The translations under genes and the position numbers were made by a program. From Larus michahellis (lineage: Eukaryota > Chordata > Aves > Charadriiformes > Laridae): 64,000 nucleotides of DNA. The notes below the pieces were generated by a model. The model had not been told where the DNA came from, made no database searches, and worked only from the letters and a program-made list of their open reading frames with translations. Below, in pieces: positions 23,401-35,940 of this stretch. The stretch spans positions 18,515,701 through 18,579,700 of the forward strand of contig NC_133900.1 in assembly GCF_964199755.1 (NCBI RefSeq), read 5' to 3'. Numbering within the stretch: the stretch's first letter is position 1; each line of letters begins with the position of its first letter.

Positions 23401-26400
23401 AATCTACTCCATTTCTAAAACACCTACTGGGTTAGGCTTTCCAATTAAAATATGATTCTTTATGCATGTTTCATAGAAAATGTTTACTCAGACATTGTGT
23501 TTACTGCAACCTACGGCTTTGGCATTGCAAGGAAATGAAAATTTCCTGTAACTTATTTAAAGCTCATTTCTAGTAACAATTCACAGACAAGTATCTGTTA
23601 ATTTATCATATGAAGACAGGGGGATCAGTATATTTTATGACACTGTTTGGTGATGTAAGCAGACTAAAAATTGGCAAGATTTTTCCCAGATTCCTTTTAC
23701 TTTAGGATTGTGACAAGGTGAAGGAAATTAGAGAATTCCCAAATTTTTACACAGCAATACAAGAAATCCCAAGACCGCCTGTTCACCTAACTCTTGGTGC
23801 CGGCACCATTCCACCAGCCAAAAGCAATGGCTACCAGGGCAAACTCTACAACATTGTGGAAGCACACAAGTAAAACAAAACAGTTGGTGCCAAGAATTCA
23901 ATATTGACACAGTATGTGTTTTGCAGGGGCTACTTCATAGTCACCCTGTGGACTGAGCATTCTTTGATGGTTGCAGTGCAGAAAGCAAGCTCTTGGAGCA
24001 TGTATCTTCCAGTTTTGTTTTGCGCAAAAAGAGGTGCTTCTCAGGCTCTGAGGCTGTTCCACAACGTGAACCAACATTCTCTGAATAGAGATGGGTCAGG
24101 AGATTTAATTTTGTGTAGATGCTTTGCAAAGCAACTGCCCAATGCCTGCATGGCCCACCAACGCTGTGCAGAGATAGCAGACAGAAACTGGAGTTTTCAC
24201 CACGCTGGAACAGCATTTGTTTTTGACGGAGATGAGAATCTGGAAAAATGTATTAAGGAACACGTGAGAATAACTTGTTCTAGGCAGGGTGTTTCCTAAA
24301 CAACACATCACCTGTCTTGATCTTCAGTGGGATTGTGAACAGCGAGAACTGCTCAATGCACATTGATTGTCAAACACTTCTGATCAGTGGTGGCATTTCC
24401 TCCAGGCCTGCGGTGGCAGCTCACTGCAAAAGGTTTCCTTTGCCTGCCTCTCTCTCTCCTCAACCAGTAAAATCAGATAAAGAAAAGATATTGTAGTCTC
24501 TAAGTAACCACTTATCGGGGTCAGGGGACAATTCTGTTCCTTTTTAAATATAAGATTTACCATACCAAAGTTTGAAAGCCACAATGATATTTAAAATGTT
24601 CTAAATTTAATAAGCAATTAAAGAGATTTAGTATTATGCTAAACCCTCAGATTGGGTGACTACAGCTACAATATATACAAACACCGATAAATGTTCTAAA
24701 TCAGTTGTTTACATTAATGTTAAACCAGATAATCTAAAAGAAAAGTAATTGCTATTTAATTCTAGCATCTTTTCAAGCGTCCATTTTAACTATTGTCCTT
24801 GGCTACTCAGCTTTATATTAAGTTTTGTTAGTATGTATATTCTGTGCTATACTGAGTTAGTATAGAGTGAAACTAATTGAGATCACTGTGGAAATTAAGA
24901 TTACGTATTGATAAATGCCAGGATGATATTGTGCTTCAGTAATCCTCATCAGTGCAGCCATGAAAATTAATACTCTTTCTGGATTGCGCTATTTTCTTCT
25001 AACAGTTTAAATGGAAAACATCTGATCTAGAATTGTTTGCAATAGATAAAACAAGCCTGCATGGTAAAGGAGCTGACATATTTGTAAACCAGCAATTATG
25101 GCATATACCCAGCAATTTGAAATATTTCTGAATTGTTCAGCACATCCCCAAATTGCTCATGTAATGAAAGCACATGAAAATGTTATTATCATTGTTTCTA
25201 GTTGTCTTCCATTTCCCACTGGAGACTTTTTTGTCAGCTTAATACATTTTTGTTTGTTTTCAGCTCTGGCTTTATTTGTTTTTGGTCCTGGAATGAAAAT
25301 CAGCTAATGACACCTTTTCTCAGTCTACAGAGGCTTCCACTGTCTAGCGAGAATGGATTAGTCACTCAGTGCATGATCTCAGAGTAAGATCGGGGTTGCT
25401 GCTTTATTTGTTTATTTAGATTTATTTTAGAGGAGGGAGCTCCACGATGCAGCTGTACAGGACAGTGTCATTTACACTGTCTGAAGGCTGCTGATAAATA
25501 GTCACTTCATATCTTAAGAATAAACACAATGGACTTTTCACTATGGGTTCATTTTTTTTTCCAAATTAAATGAAGGAATGCAGTAGAAATCTGAGGAACC
25601 TCTTGCCAAAAGCCCAACGTACCAACCCACAGTATTTTCAAAGAGTTGAGTGACGAAGTGACTCAGGGATTAGGAATGACAGTTGTATCATTTTATCTCC
25701 TGATTCTCAGTCTGAAGCTCGTCAGGTTGGTGACAAATATTAACAGAAGCATCACTTAACAGCTTAGAATACGGTACAAAAGGACGGTCACAATCCCCCT
25801 GCCCCATGCCCCAAATGTTGTTTTATAGACGTTTCGTGGCATGCTGGAAGCGTAGAACAGCTGTAACCCAACTGAAATAGCTTTCAGACAAATTTTCTGC
25901 CTAATCCGTAAGTGGCGCAGAGTTGCTTTATTCTCTGCAGCACCGCTACCACAGCCAGGGACAAGCGGGGATGGCTGCGGCGTCTCCATCGTCAGCTGCT
26001 GCCAAAACAATGCCTTGGGAACACAGAGAGTCTCTCAGAAAATGGAGTGGTTCTCAGGATGCTCCAATTCACAGGGGACCAGCCTGGCATATACTCCAAA
26101 GAACCGGGAAAGAAGGGAGGTTTACCTCAAAAGCAAATTAGCTAGCACAAAGAATTTTGATGATGGTGCCCAAATGTATGATAGTGCTCATAAAAGAATT
26201 AAAATATGACAACTGTCATAACAACAGAAAGCATTGTTATACTATGAGATCGTTTTACTAATTTGTCGTGGCATCCCTGAGGATAAGCAGGCATTTTGGT
26301 TCTCAGTTTTTCCTTTTGTTTGACTGATATCAACCTGAACATCTAGACTGCGCTGCTCAAAAATACCAACCTTGTAGAAGAATATCAAGCTGTGTGCATA

Positions 26401-26834
26401 CAAATTGTAGATGGATTTGCCACTGCAACATATTGTCTCTGGTGTAATTACTCAGTTACCAGTAAAACCTCTGCAAACAAATGTGTCTTGCAGTTTAAAA
26501 AAGAATATAATAATATATATACTTTGAAATTGCAAAGTCTACATAAGCTAAATAAATCATCAGGCCACAGCAAAGAAAAGGATTATTCTAACTCCAAACC
26601 TAATGATGAAAAGCAGTTTTTAAATATATTCTTATTAAAGGACAGAAGAAAATGTGTACAAAATCAGATTATGTGGATCACCAGTAATTTGTTCTGGGTT
26701 TGTACACCCTCCACAGCCCAAAGAGACCTCATCCATGATTGAGTCTCCTGAGCATTACTGCAGTACAAGCACATGAAGAAAATAGTTATTAGCATAGGCT
26801 TAAAACCAATGTGAACAATTCATATCCGTAGTTG
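20423..26834. other. AT-rich DNA, no gene supported
   Basis: About 6.4 kb. It includes nested AT palindromes near 20719-20790, among them ttatatatgcatatataa at 20736-20753, and a 12-bp palindrome tccagtactgga at 22969-22980. The longest ATG frame of the window is here (23904-24299, 131 codons) without known domain. A small frame at 25971-26141 begins MAAASPSSAAAKTMPW in a GC-richer patch; it may be chance. Confidence 0.45.
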
Positions 26835-26890
26835 ACACACAGGGAAATATACAGGTATGTTCAGAGTGAAAATAAATTCAAAAGTACAAC
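26835..26890 (+). repeat. unidentified repeat, copy A
   Basis: Shares with the two copies near 28.1-28.3 kb the order 'caggga', 'atatacaggtatgtt', 'gtgaaaataaatt'. Flanking bases upstream (gaacaattcata) resemble those upstream of copy C (gacaattcata). More diverged than the other two. Confidence 0.5.
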
Positions 26891-28113
26891 AGAAAGACAC
26901 GTGCCTGTTCTCTTTCTCACATAAATTCACAGACACCCTGCTGGCATAGATACGTGTTCTGAGGGAGGGGAAAGGTTGGCTTCACTTTCCATAATTCAGT
27001 TAAAGACCACTGTCAAAGGAACTGTATTTCAAGGGCTATGAGGGTTCACGTAATTTCAATTTCTAACTCTTCAAAGATATCATAGCGTTTATATAAAAAA
27101 ATAATATTGAGTAATAAAAATTAAAACTTGATAAACTCTTGTTAGCTGTCACTTTTTACAGTTTTTTTATGTAGACTTGATGAATTTTCTCCATTGTATC
27201 AGGCCTATTCTATTAGTGCATTTATATGCTAACTATACAATAGCTGTGCAAATGTCTTAATTTTCCTACAACAAGAATCTCTTGACATTTGCATTTTTCC
27301 ATTTAATAGTCTGAAACTTCAGCAACTGAAAAGTTTATAACATACAAAGGTGAAAACTCTGAGCATAATCTATATTTATAATAACTAGTGCTTGGTATGA
27401 TCATGGTTTTGAAAAACAAAATTATTTGTTTTTTCTTCTCAGCTTTTGATGAGAAGAAACTGCTTTTGTATTATTTCGCAGATTTATGGGAATAAAAGTT
27501 ACTATGGAGTAATATTGAATACAGTATTAACTGTGCAAAGTGTACAGAAGAACTGAAAACACACGTAGAAATACAACTAAGACTTTAGACATGCAGCTGT
27601 ACTTACTTATTGCCTGGCACTTTCTTCCTCTTTTGTCCTCTCTCTTCTATTCCAGTTTGCTTCTGGATTTCCGTATTTTCTTGGTATTACCACTAAGAGG
27701 TTTTTGGTTTTTTTTTTCTTCTCTTCTTTGTCCAAGATTCTTTTCCTGAGTAAAAATTAAGCTATTTATAGTTCTCAGTCTTGAAACAGTTTGAGTCTTT
27801 CCCATTTACTTCTTTTTAACTATTTCTCCTCCTATCTCATATCATAACAGTTAAAATAAATTGAAAAGCAGAAAAAAAAAAAAGGTTCAGAATTCTCCAG
27901 TAGAAGTTAAACAGAGGGAGAGCACTGTAGATGAGATGTCAATTGCTAAAATTACCTTGTCTCCGTGATCAGGCAGGCCTTGGATTTATTGAACTACAGG
28001 GCACTCTACAAGGTCTATTTAGTTTCTCACGTTTGTTTCACAGCGCTGAACTGAAGGAAGTGAATGATTTGAGCATGGTTATTGATTAATATTGTTTATT
28101 GCATATATTGTTC
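26891..28113. other. AT-rich DNA, no gene seen
   Basis: Contains a T run near 27709-27718 and an A run near 27872-27885. Nothing else is recognisable. Confidence 0.5.
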
Positions 28114-28170
28114 CAGGCACTTAGGGAAAAATATAGGTATGTTTAAAAGAAAATAAATACATAAGTAAGA
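28114..28170 (+). repeat. unidentified repeat, copy B
   Basis: Starts 'caggcacttaggg' and ends 'aaatacataagtaaga'. It matches copy C 150 bp downstream with about eight differences over 57 positions. After the shared block both have weaker similarity up to 'catYagcagag' (28218-28228 and about 28347-28357), so the unit may be close to the 150-bp spacing. Confidence 0.8.
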
Positions 28171-28263
28171 TGGCGAGCTGGACGCCCTCTTTCTTGCTCT
28201 CCCACTGCATGTTTATGCATTAGCAGAGCTCTGGAAAGCCACCCGGACAATTCATAATGATAG

Positions 28264-28321
28264 CAGGCACTTAGGAAAAAGTATCGGTACATTTAAAATG
28301 AAAATATATACATAAATAAGA
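28264..28321 (+). repeat. unidentified repeat, copy C
   Basis: Starts 'caggcacttagga' and ends 'atacataaataaga'. Together with copy B it looks like an old tandem duplication of about 150 bp; copy A 1.28 kb upstream suggests either a dispersed family or a more complex local duplication. Confidence 0.8.
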
Positions 28322-30572
28322 CAGTAAGGCAAGCTATATCCATACATCAGCAGAGATAGGAAAGGTGTTTAAAGAATTCTGTGAGTGGTAAGCGTGTCAC
28401 AGGGCAACTGCCTGAACACCCAAATGGGATGGACCAAATTAATTCCTTCCCTGAGAGAGCAGGACTTGGCGATCCAAAGGATGTACGCAGGACGACTGGG
28501 AATGTGAAGGCTCTGCCTGGAGGAGCACTGGCTGCTATTTTGATAAGATTCCCCCCCGGTCCCGGAGTACTAAATCATACGTGAAATTTTAAGAAAAACT
28601 CAAAAATTCAGAATTTCAAACTCAAAAGTACAGACGTCTGTCATGCTTTCATGTTTTTTGTCAGTTTAATTCATGGCAAGGAAAGAATTTTCTACTTAAA
28701 CCCTGTTTTCTGAAACGAGCTGGGTCATTAATGTATTCTAATCCCTGGTGTGGCTGTTACTATTTCCTATTAAAAACATTTTCTAAATGGTTTTAGCTAA
28801 ATCGTGGAAAGGCTGCAAGCACCTACAAAGACTGCCCACACAGAGAGCGAGTCTGCAACAGCTACTGCTTTGCAATTCACACAATTTCTCACTAGTGCCT
28901 TCATGTAGACAAACTCTTCCTAGTGACTGAAACAGATTTTCTGCGTCAAAGATGTCTCCCATTTGTGTTGTAATGAAGAGGTTTCATACTTCAAAGTGTC
29001 AAACTGTGTCACTGTAAGACAAACAGAAAACGTTTTGATCTCAAAGTATGTCTACACAACGTAGTGAAGGTGTGATGGCAGTACAGACATCCATTCTAGT
29101 TTGAATTTAGCGAGCGTGGGTAACGTTAAGAGCCTGCATGTCTAAGGAGAAACCAGCAGAAACCTGATGGGGATGCTCCCTTGGGCTGCTAAGGAATAAA
29201 AGGGGGCCGTTCTTTGTGGCTAACAAATTACTAACAGAACCATCTTGTTTTAGAGTCTGCAGTCCGGAGGGTGCACATGTAATGTTAGTGCAGGGCCACA
29301 CATTTTCATTTCATGTTATGTAATTTTTTATTGATAATATATCGAGTTTTAATATTAATACATTCAGGTCAGAATGCTTACCCTATCAAATTCTGTTACG
29401 CTGTTGAAAGAATAAATTTAGACTAAAATGTATGTTTTCATAAACTATTAAGATTTCCTTCTTTCTCTTGTTTATTCACCGTATTTCTGGCAGTAGTATA
29501 CAGACACTATGGTTTTCAGCCAATTGAGCCGCTGTCTTCCTTCTTGCCTCTTTTTACATTACAATAACCCAGTCTTTTCCCAGTTTTAAAGCCTTGTCCA
29601 GACTTTATATCTGCTTATGATTGCATGGGACCTTTTATTTCTTAAGTCTGTGCAGGCTTGATGCTAGCGAAGCTTTCCATTTTATTCCATCGTGCTTTTT
29701 TTGGATCAAAAAAACTCTCTTTGGCTTAGAAAAGAGAAAATATTCCAGTTAACAAGTGGCAAACATTCAGTGGCAGATACTAAAAATAAAGTATGCGTTA
29801 CAATAATTCAAACATTATGTCAGATTTTCAGAGGTTTGTAACTGTTGTACGTTTGTACACGGCCACTGCTCTGTGACATGATCAAATATAAATTTACAGT
29901 ATGACTATAGATTACAAATAAAACTCAAGGAAAATATCAACACTCTTAAAACAAAATTTGAACATCTGTAGAAAATTTTGAAATAAAACGCTACACTAAT
30001 CTGGGGGAAACTGAAGCCTGACTTTGAAGAGGGTGAGATTCACTCTTGTTATGAATCAAAATGGAAACATTTTGAAATGTCATCTTTTCTGGTAAAATGG
30101 AAAATCAAATTTTTGAGCAGGGCTATTAATCCCTACACTAAGCGTGGCCTTTATGACATGAAAGAGAGTCAGATTCAGCTGCCACAGGAGCTGGAAGCTC
30201 CACTTGTTTGATAATGAAGAAACAAGTAGACGTTCTCTTTTGTTACAGTTCTAATTCACAGACTCTGTTAAATCTAACAGAATACTAATTACCTTAAGTG
30301 GATTTCACAGTTGACAGAGACCTTTGCTGGGAAGACGAGCTTGACAAAGGCAATTGAAACTTAGCTAATGAAGAATACTAGATCCACCTTTGAGGAATGT
30401 TAAGTAAGTGCTTTGCTTTTTATGAAAGGTACCTCTTTTATATGTAAAGTAACCATAGAAATGTCAACATTTCATTCTTAGACACCTTGCTAAATTCTGC
30501 AGAGGGTTATCAAATTACCTTTAGGTTTTCCTTCTCCGTAATTATATTTATTCATACAGCATTTCCTTGCAG
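28322..30572. other. AT-rich DNA, no gene supported
   Basis: No transposon recognised. A 19-nt minus-strand segment at 29382-29400 has both a strong acceptor and a strong donor but is too short to judge. Confidence 0.5.
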
Positions 30573-30702
30573 TGAAGCTCTGTGGACCAATCCTGAAAAA
30601 GGCACGCTCAACGTTTGCTTAACACAGCTTAATCAAACCAGTCTTCGTATTGACAACCACGGTACGGCAGAAACTTCTTCCTTGCAAATGAGGGCTATGC
30701 AG
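30573..30702 (+). other. best candidate coding exon in the window
   Basis: A 130-nt segment with an acceptor (pyrimidine-rich 'atttccttgc', AG at 30571-30572) and a good donor (ATGCAG, then gtgtgt at 30703). After one base completing a codon, 43 codons are open: it begins EALWTNPEKGTLNVCLTQLN and ends with TAETSSLQMRAMQ. The other two frames have stops. Composition is mixed and protein-like, with no transmembrane segment and no motif I recognise. Entry phase is 2 and exit phase 0, so it does not join 8273-8353 directly. It could also be an exon of a noncoding RNA or a chance open segment. Confidence 0.3.
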
Positions 30703-32429
30703 GTGTGTCTAATTATTGCAGAACTGCTTGGAGCACACGAAAGTACGGGTGAGAGCTGGGACCATAAAAACGTTCTTTTGTGACCAGGTAGCTCAAAATA
30801 CATAAATTTTGTGGGATTCGAGACCTAATACCAGCTCAGAATTAGTACAAAGTTGGGATGCTTTAAAAGCTGCTCAGAGATATGGGCAAAGCCTTGCTTG
30901 TGTGGTGTCCTGGGCGTTCTGCTTGTTGCCTAGATCTTAAGCTACCGACATGCTAACGGCACTGTGCTAACGGCACTACAGGATGCTGCGCCTGAACACA
31001 GGATGGGAGCTGACAGGAGCCTAAGAGATTACTGGGAGACCATGTTCACACACTCTGAAGAAGTTCTAGTTAGCTGGAAATCCTATAGTCAGGCTCAAAA
31101 ACACGCAATCCAAAAGCTTTAAGATTAACTCTCTGCTTTTTAAACTAAAAGTTGCTTCCTCGTTTTAGAAGATCTTGTGATAGTGCAGCATTCGTCCATA
31201 GCACAGAGTACACTGCTGTCGTCCTTGGCCTGCTGTCAAGTATTTTATGGCTTACCTGGATTTTTCAGGGAATGAAATGTTAGGTTTTCAGCACCAGTAA
31301 GACTTTCTATATGCACATAAATTAAAGTTGTTCAGGTAGCGGAGAGTTTCAAAGACTTTTTAAAGCCAGAAAACAGTTTATTTTCTAATTATTCGGGGTT
31401 TTACTGAAGAAGCCAATCAGAGAAAGATTTCTTTGAAAATGATCTAGTTTAAAGTTTTTGCTCTCTCTTTTCTGAATCATGTCCTACATGATAGTTTCAA
31501 TTATTTATTATAAGGCAATGGTAAAAAAGTGTTAATTAGCAAAGATGAAAAAGACTGACTCAATGGGAGCTCCTGTAAAAAGCTCTTATTTCTAATGCCT
31601 GAGGTGACCACTAATTTACAGCTTTTGATAGCTTGCACGCATGGTTCACAGAATAAATTGGTCTTGGGCAAAAAATACTGTACACCTTATCCACTATGGT
31701 TAATGAAGAAGGTCTAGGTTTTGCTGTTGGTTTTGTTTTTGTTTTTATTTTTTTAGTTCAGGCAATTCACTTTTGATAAAATGCTTTAACCTGACAGCAA
31801 TAGAAATTAAAATACGCAAAGACAGAGAAAGCACGAGACTGGAACTGCAAGATTTTCTCCATTCAGCTGAAATGCCCATACCCAGCCCAAGAGGCCAGCT
31901 CTAAATAAAAATAAATCATGCTTTTTTTTTTCCCCATGCCAATTTCAGCTAGTCTTTTCCATCTTATAAAAATCTTTAAGACTAAAAAAAAAAAAGCTTT
32001 AAAAATACTAATATCCCAAGATCATTACACTTTTTCTGCTTTAGTGAAACTAAGAGGAAAAATAACAGACAATACTAGATGATTATGCTAATAATGGCAA
32101 TCATACAGGAGACTGAAACTAAAATTTCTCTTAAACATAACGCATCAACATTACCATCATATTTTGTTGATACGTTTTATTACTTAATCATAGCTAGACC
32201 TACACAACAGTGTGAAACAAGTTCCTTAACAAAATGAATTCCTTTAATTAATTAGGACACTCTACAAGGGCCAGTAATGCAGCAGTCACAGGTCTAGTTT
32301 GACTATTTTTCTTTCACCTGTAATCTCCGTCGGACAAATCGTTTCTTGAAAGTCACCACACAGCAATTCATTTTTATCACTGGTTGTCCTAACTGGATTT
32401 TAAATAGATGTGACTTACATGTGAAGGAT
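30703..32429. other. AT-rich DNA with a 14-bp tandem pair
   Basis: tgctaacggcact is repeated at 30951-30963 and 30965-30977. T and A homopolymer runs occur near 31735-31755, 31921-31933 and 31985-31996. No gene recognised. Confidence 0.5.
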
Positions 32430-32550
32430 TCTGTCTCTCCCTCTTTTTTTTTTCCTCCCTCCTCCTTTTCCAATTTTCCCAACTCTCCTGGTCATTCTCA
32501 AAAAAAAAACCAAACCCAAACCAAACCAAAAAAACCCTAACCAAAAAAAA
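32430..32550. repeat. pyrimidine tract followed by A/C-only tract
   Basis: About 60 bases of C and T (32430-32488) are followed after a short gap by about 50 bases of A and C only (32499-32550), made of ccaaa and ccctaa-like units. One ccctaacc echo of the telomere repeat is present, but the array as a whole is not telomeric. Confidence 0.8.
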
Positions 32551-35500
32551 TGCAAACTAAATTAGTCTTCAGATTTTGTTCATCCATTTTGTCATTTAAG
32601 ATAGCTAGGTCAAGGGAACAATGTAAAATTTTTAGTGACCAATATGGGAGAGTGGGTTCCAAGAACCTGAGATGTGCTGTACATCCCTCACACCAAACCC
32701 TTCAAGAAAAGCAGGAGTCTTGAATGTTGATTATTTTTTTCTTCACTTCAGGTCACTGGCTTGGTGTTCAGCTAGTAGAAATGACTGCCATATTTTTTTC
32801 CAACAATATCTGAAAAGGAGAAGTTTTCAACTGAGTGACTGTTCCATCTACACTAACCCAGAATCCCGACTGTCCATCTGCTCTCTTTCCCAGTTCTGCC
32901 GATTTTGCTTGTGCCCGCATTCTTCATGTTGTTTCCCAGCATCCCAGCTGCGCAGGACCAATTCCTCAAACCTCCAAGCAGATGAATTCACAGGAGAAAC
33001 TCACTCGTTCTTAATACTTTATGTTCATCTCTTTCAAGCCTTTCAGATCTTCCTCAATTAACACCTTTCCACTTAGCCTATTTTCCTTGTTTGTTTGTTC
33101 ATTTTGTTGTTGTTTTCTTTATTAAGGAGATATTAATTGACAGTCTCTGTGATGTTTCTGACGCTTCAAGGTTTTTTTCATCTCCTGACGAGTCTTGCTG
33201 AACATAAAACGAGAACAATGAACAAAGTCATTGTGAGAGTTAAACTAAAAAGGACTATAAAATGGTAAAGTCCAGAATCAACAGCAACAGATAAAAGATT
33301 AACGTGATGCTGCTGTTGTGAGGACTTCATTATCACCATGTTCCTAGTCAAAACAAAGGTGTGAAAGGACAGGAAGGTTTAACAATTTAAGAGCGTGATG
33401 TGAAAATAAACGAGATACTCAGGACATTTAAAATCCAGTAACGATTAAAATCCATATTATTGAAATACTTCAGAACTAACTGAAATAATTCTATTATATG
33501 GAAAATATTTTGGATATTTAGCATTACTGAAGGTAGTCAGAGTTTTACAAAAGGTAAACTGTCTTATAGAGGCTTCCAGCCTTATTTTATTACCCTTTTG
33601 TACCCTCTATGCATTGATTAGAAGGCTGGGGGGACCCACTGAGAGGAGATGTCTAGTTCTTACACAGCTGAGGCTGGATGTAATGAATTTCATACATGCT
33701 ACCATGTGGCAATATCTGTGAAAATTCGTGCCTCCTTAAATTCTTGTCCTCTGTTTAAAACAAAAAAGCATATGCTTCTTTTGCATATGTTCATGTCTTC
33801 CCATGAAAAATAGTTATTTTACCAAACAGGGAAAGGACTGGTAGGTGATTTTCAAAGAACGTGTTCTGGTATTTTTTTCAGCCAGGGCCAGTGCCAACCT
33901 TAAACAGTAAAAAATAACTTGGAAGTACAAACAGAGGATATCATCTGCTGGTGTTGAGGAGGGAGCATTTTCTTACGTTGATTCTCTTCTCTTTGACTTT
34001 CGGGTAGCATATAAAATGTGGTCATTCCGTTTTAGAGATTTGTTCTGGAAGTAGGCTTAACCAATCAGGAAATTAGAGTCCCTATCATGCACCTTCTCTA
34101 GTGAATCACAGAAGGGGGTGAAACAAAGCAAAAAGGGATTTATTAAAGATAAAATTTAATTAAAAGTACAGAATATGAAATATAATAAATATTAAAATAA
34201 AGAAATGCCTTCTGGGGCAGGTAGTGACATGAACATGGGATTAATTTTAATAAGGTGAATAACCCTTCACTAATATGAGGAGTATTGGGGTCAGAGTCTA
34301 GCCTAAGCATTTGAATATTTTCCTTGGTTCAGATTATTCTTCCCGTAGATAAGAAGCAGTCAGCTTTTTCTGTTCTAGCTGCACATAATTCTGAAAATTG
34401 TTTGGTGAAGAAAAAGAAGAAAGAATGGAAAGTTACAAGTTTGCGTCTCATAAGGAGGGGAGAGACAAGCCTCTTCAGTTTTAATTAAGTTCTTCAAGTT
34501 TCACTTGAGAAGACACTGGTGTACCAGAAGACGCAAAAAAATAAGTTAACTCATGTTCATGTACAAAAGTGGATGACAAGTAAAACTAAAATGCAAGGCA
34601 TATTATGCAGATTTTTTTCTGAATGGCAGCTACAGATTTACATAAAATTAAAATAACCTTTAAAATTAGGACAGCCGGGTCACTCTAATGTGATCTGATT
34701 TACTGAGCTAATGATATTCTTATCCCTCCACGTCCTCTAGGCACTGCCATTGAAAATTTAAACCGGTGCAAGAAAACTTAAGTCGGAGGAGCTACCCTTG
34801 GAACACTCCATATTTCTCTATTGGTGCTACATCTGAAGACAAAAGACAGTTCTTAGATAGATATTTAAAGCCAGAAATGTCTAGAGCCAAAAATAAACAA
34901 AACAGCCATTATTTCCTATTACTCTTCCAGCTGCATTTTGGACCAGTACTTTTTTTTTATGCAGAGATTTGATTTTGGTGCATATTCTTAATACACTGTA
35001 AAAACTGTGAAGTCATCAGTTAGACAGTAGTAATGAAATTAGCAAATAATACTTAATTGATTTTCTGAAAAGTATAGTCAAGATACAGCTGCATAAAAGG
35101 TACTTTTATGCTGTACTACTGGTGAAAACAAACCCAAAACTGGATTAAGTGGCCAGCTGGGGATACTCACTGCATAATTGAAGACCTGAGTGATAAACAA
35201 GTATTTTAATTATCTCAAAGAAAAGACTGTCCAGGGGGAGGGGGGAGGAGTGACCAGAGTACATGGTATTTCGGCAGTCTTCTAAGGATCCAGTCGTTGC
35301 TCGAGACTTATAAATTGGAGTGATCCTAAAGAATATAAAATCACTCATGTTGTCCATTTCAGACTTTCACATGGATGCCAGAATCCAGGCTACTAGTTTT
35401 AAATAACCAGGTATGCAGACTTCCTTACTTTCAGGACAAGAATTTTAACTCTGTAGTATGAGTGTGTCTCTTTGTCCTGTGCGACTCCCACGTGTGGCAA

Positions 35501-35759
35501 GCTGTTTTCACAGCCTTTTAATGATAAAACCTGTGGCACGCTTTTGGTAAGCTTTGTATACGGTTACTAGATGTGATTTGTCTAAATTATAGGTGAATTA
35601 TAATTAGTTGTCTAGGAGCATCTCTTGCTATTAGAGAATGCTTCCAACCATATATACGTATATATGCTTCTAACCTGTATACATCTATAGGTGCATGTTT
35701 CTTAAGTAATTTGAGTCAAGCACTTTAAACATATGGTGCTGTCTGTAGTGGAGTGATAC
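32551..35759. other. AT-rich DNA, no gene supported
   Basis: Contains a 129-codon plus-strand frame (32672-33061) preceded by a good acceptor (cttcacttcag, ending at 32751) but lacking a credible donor, and a perfect 18-bp palindrome catatatacgtatatatg at 35649-35666. No transposon recognised. Confidence 0.45.
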
Positions 35760-35940
35760 AGGCCTCCGCTACAGGACTCTAGGATACATTCTGCTCAATA
35801 TTTTGAGCAATGATTTGGAAGTAAGCACAAAATCACTGCTGATAAAGTTTGTGGCTGATGCAAAGATTGGTTGAGTGGTAGATAATTATAATCAGGCCTC
35901 GCATTTATCTGGAATGATCTGGATTACAACAGTTAGATTT
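35760..35940 (+). mobile_element. old CR1/L3-like LINE fragment (RT region)
   Basis: The order 'ttctgctcaatattttgagc', 'aatgatttggaag', 'aaagtttgtggctgatgcaa' and 'ggaatgatctggatta' follows the reverse-transcriptase end of CR1-like LINEs, where the family has LFNIFINDL, then KFADDTKL, then NDLD. Here the FADD-type motif has become FVADA. It is far more diverged than the 3' tails at 2.6 and 11.7 kb, so it is an older layer. Confidence 0.6.

Noticed and set aside
29382..29400. 19-nt minus-strand microexon-like segment
   Set aside because: Both splice sites look strong, but with so few bases there is no coding evidence at all.
32520..32545. Telomere-like ccctaacc
   Set aside because: Only a single echo within an A/C-only tract; not an interstitial telomere array.
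35145..35357. 70-codon minus-strand frame
   Set aside because: No domain, start context or splice support.
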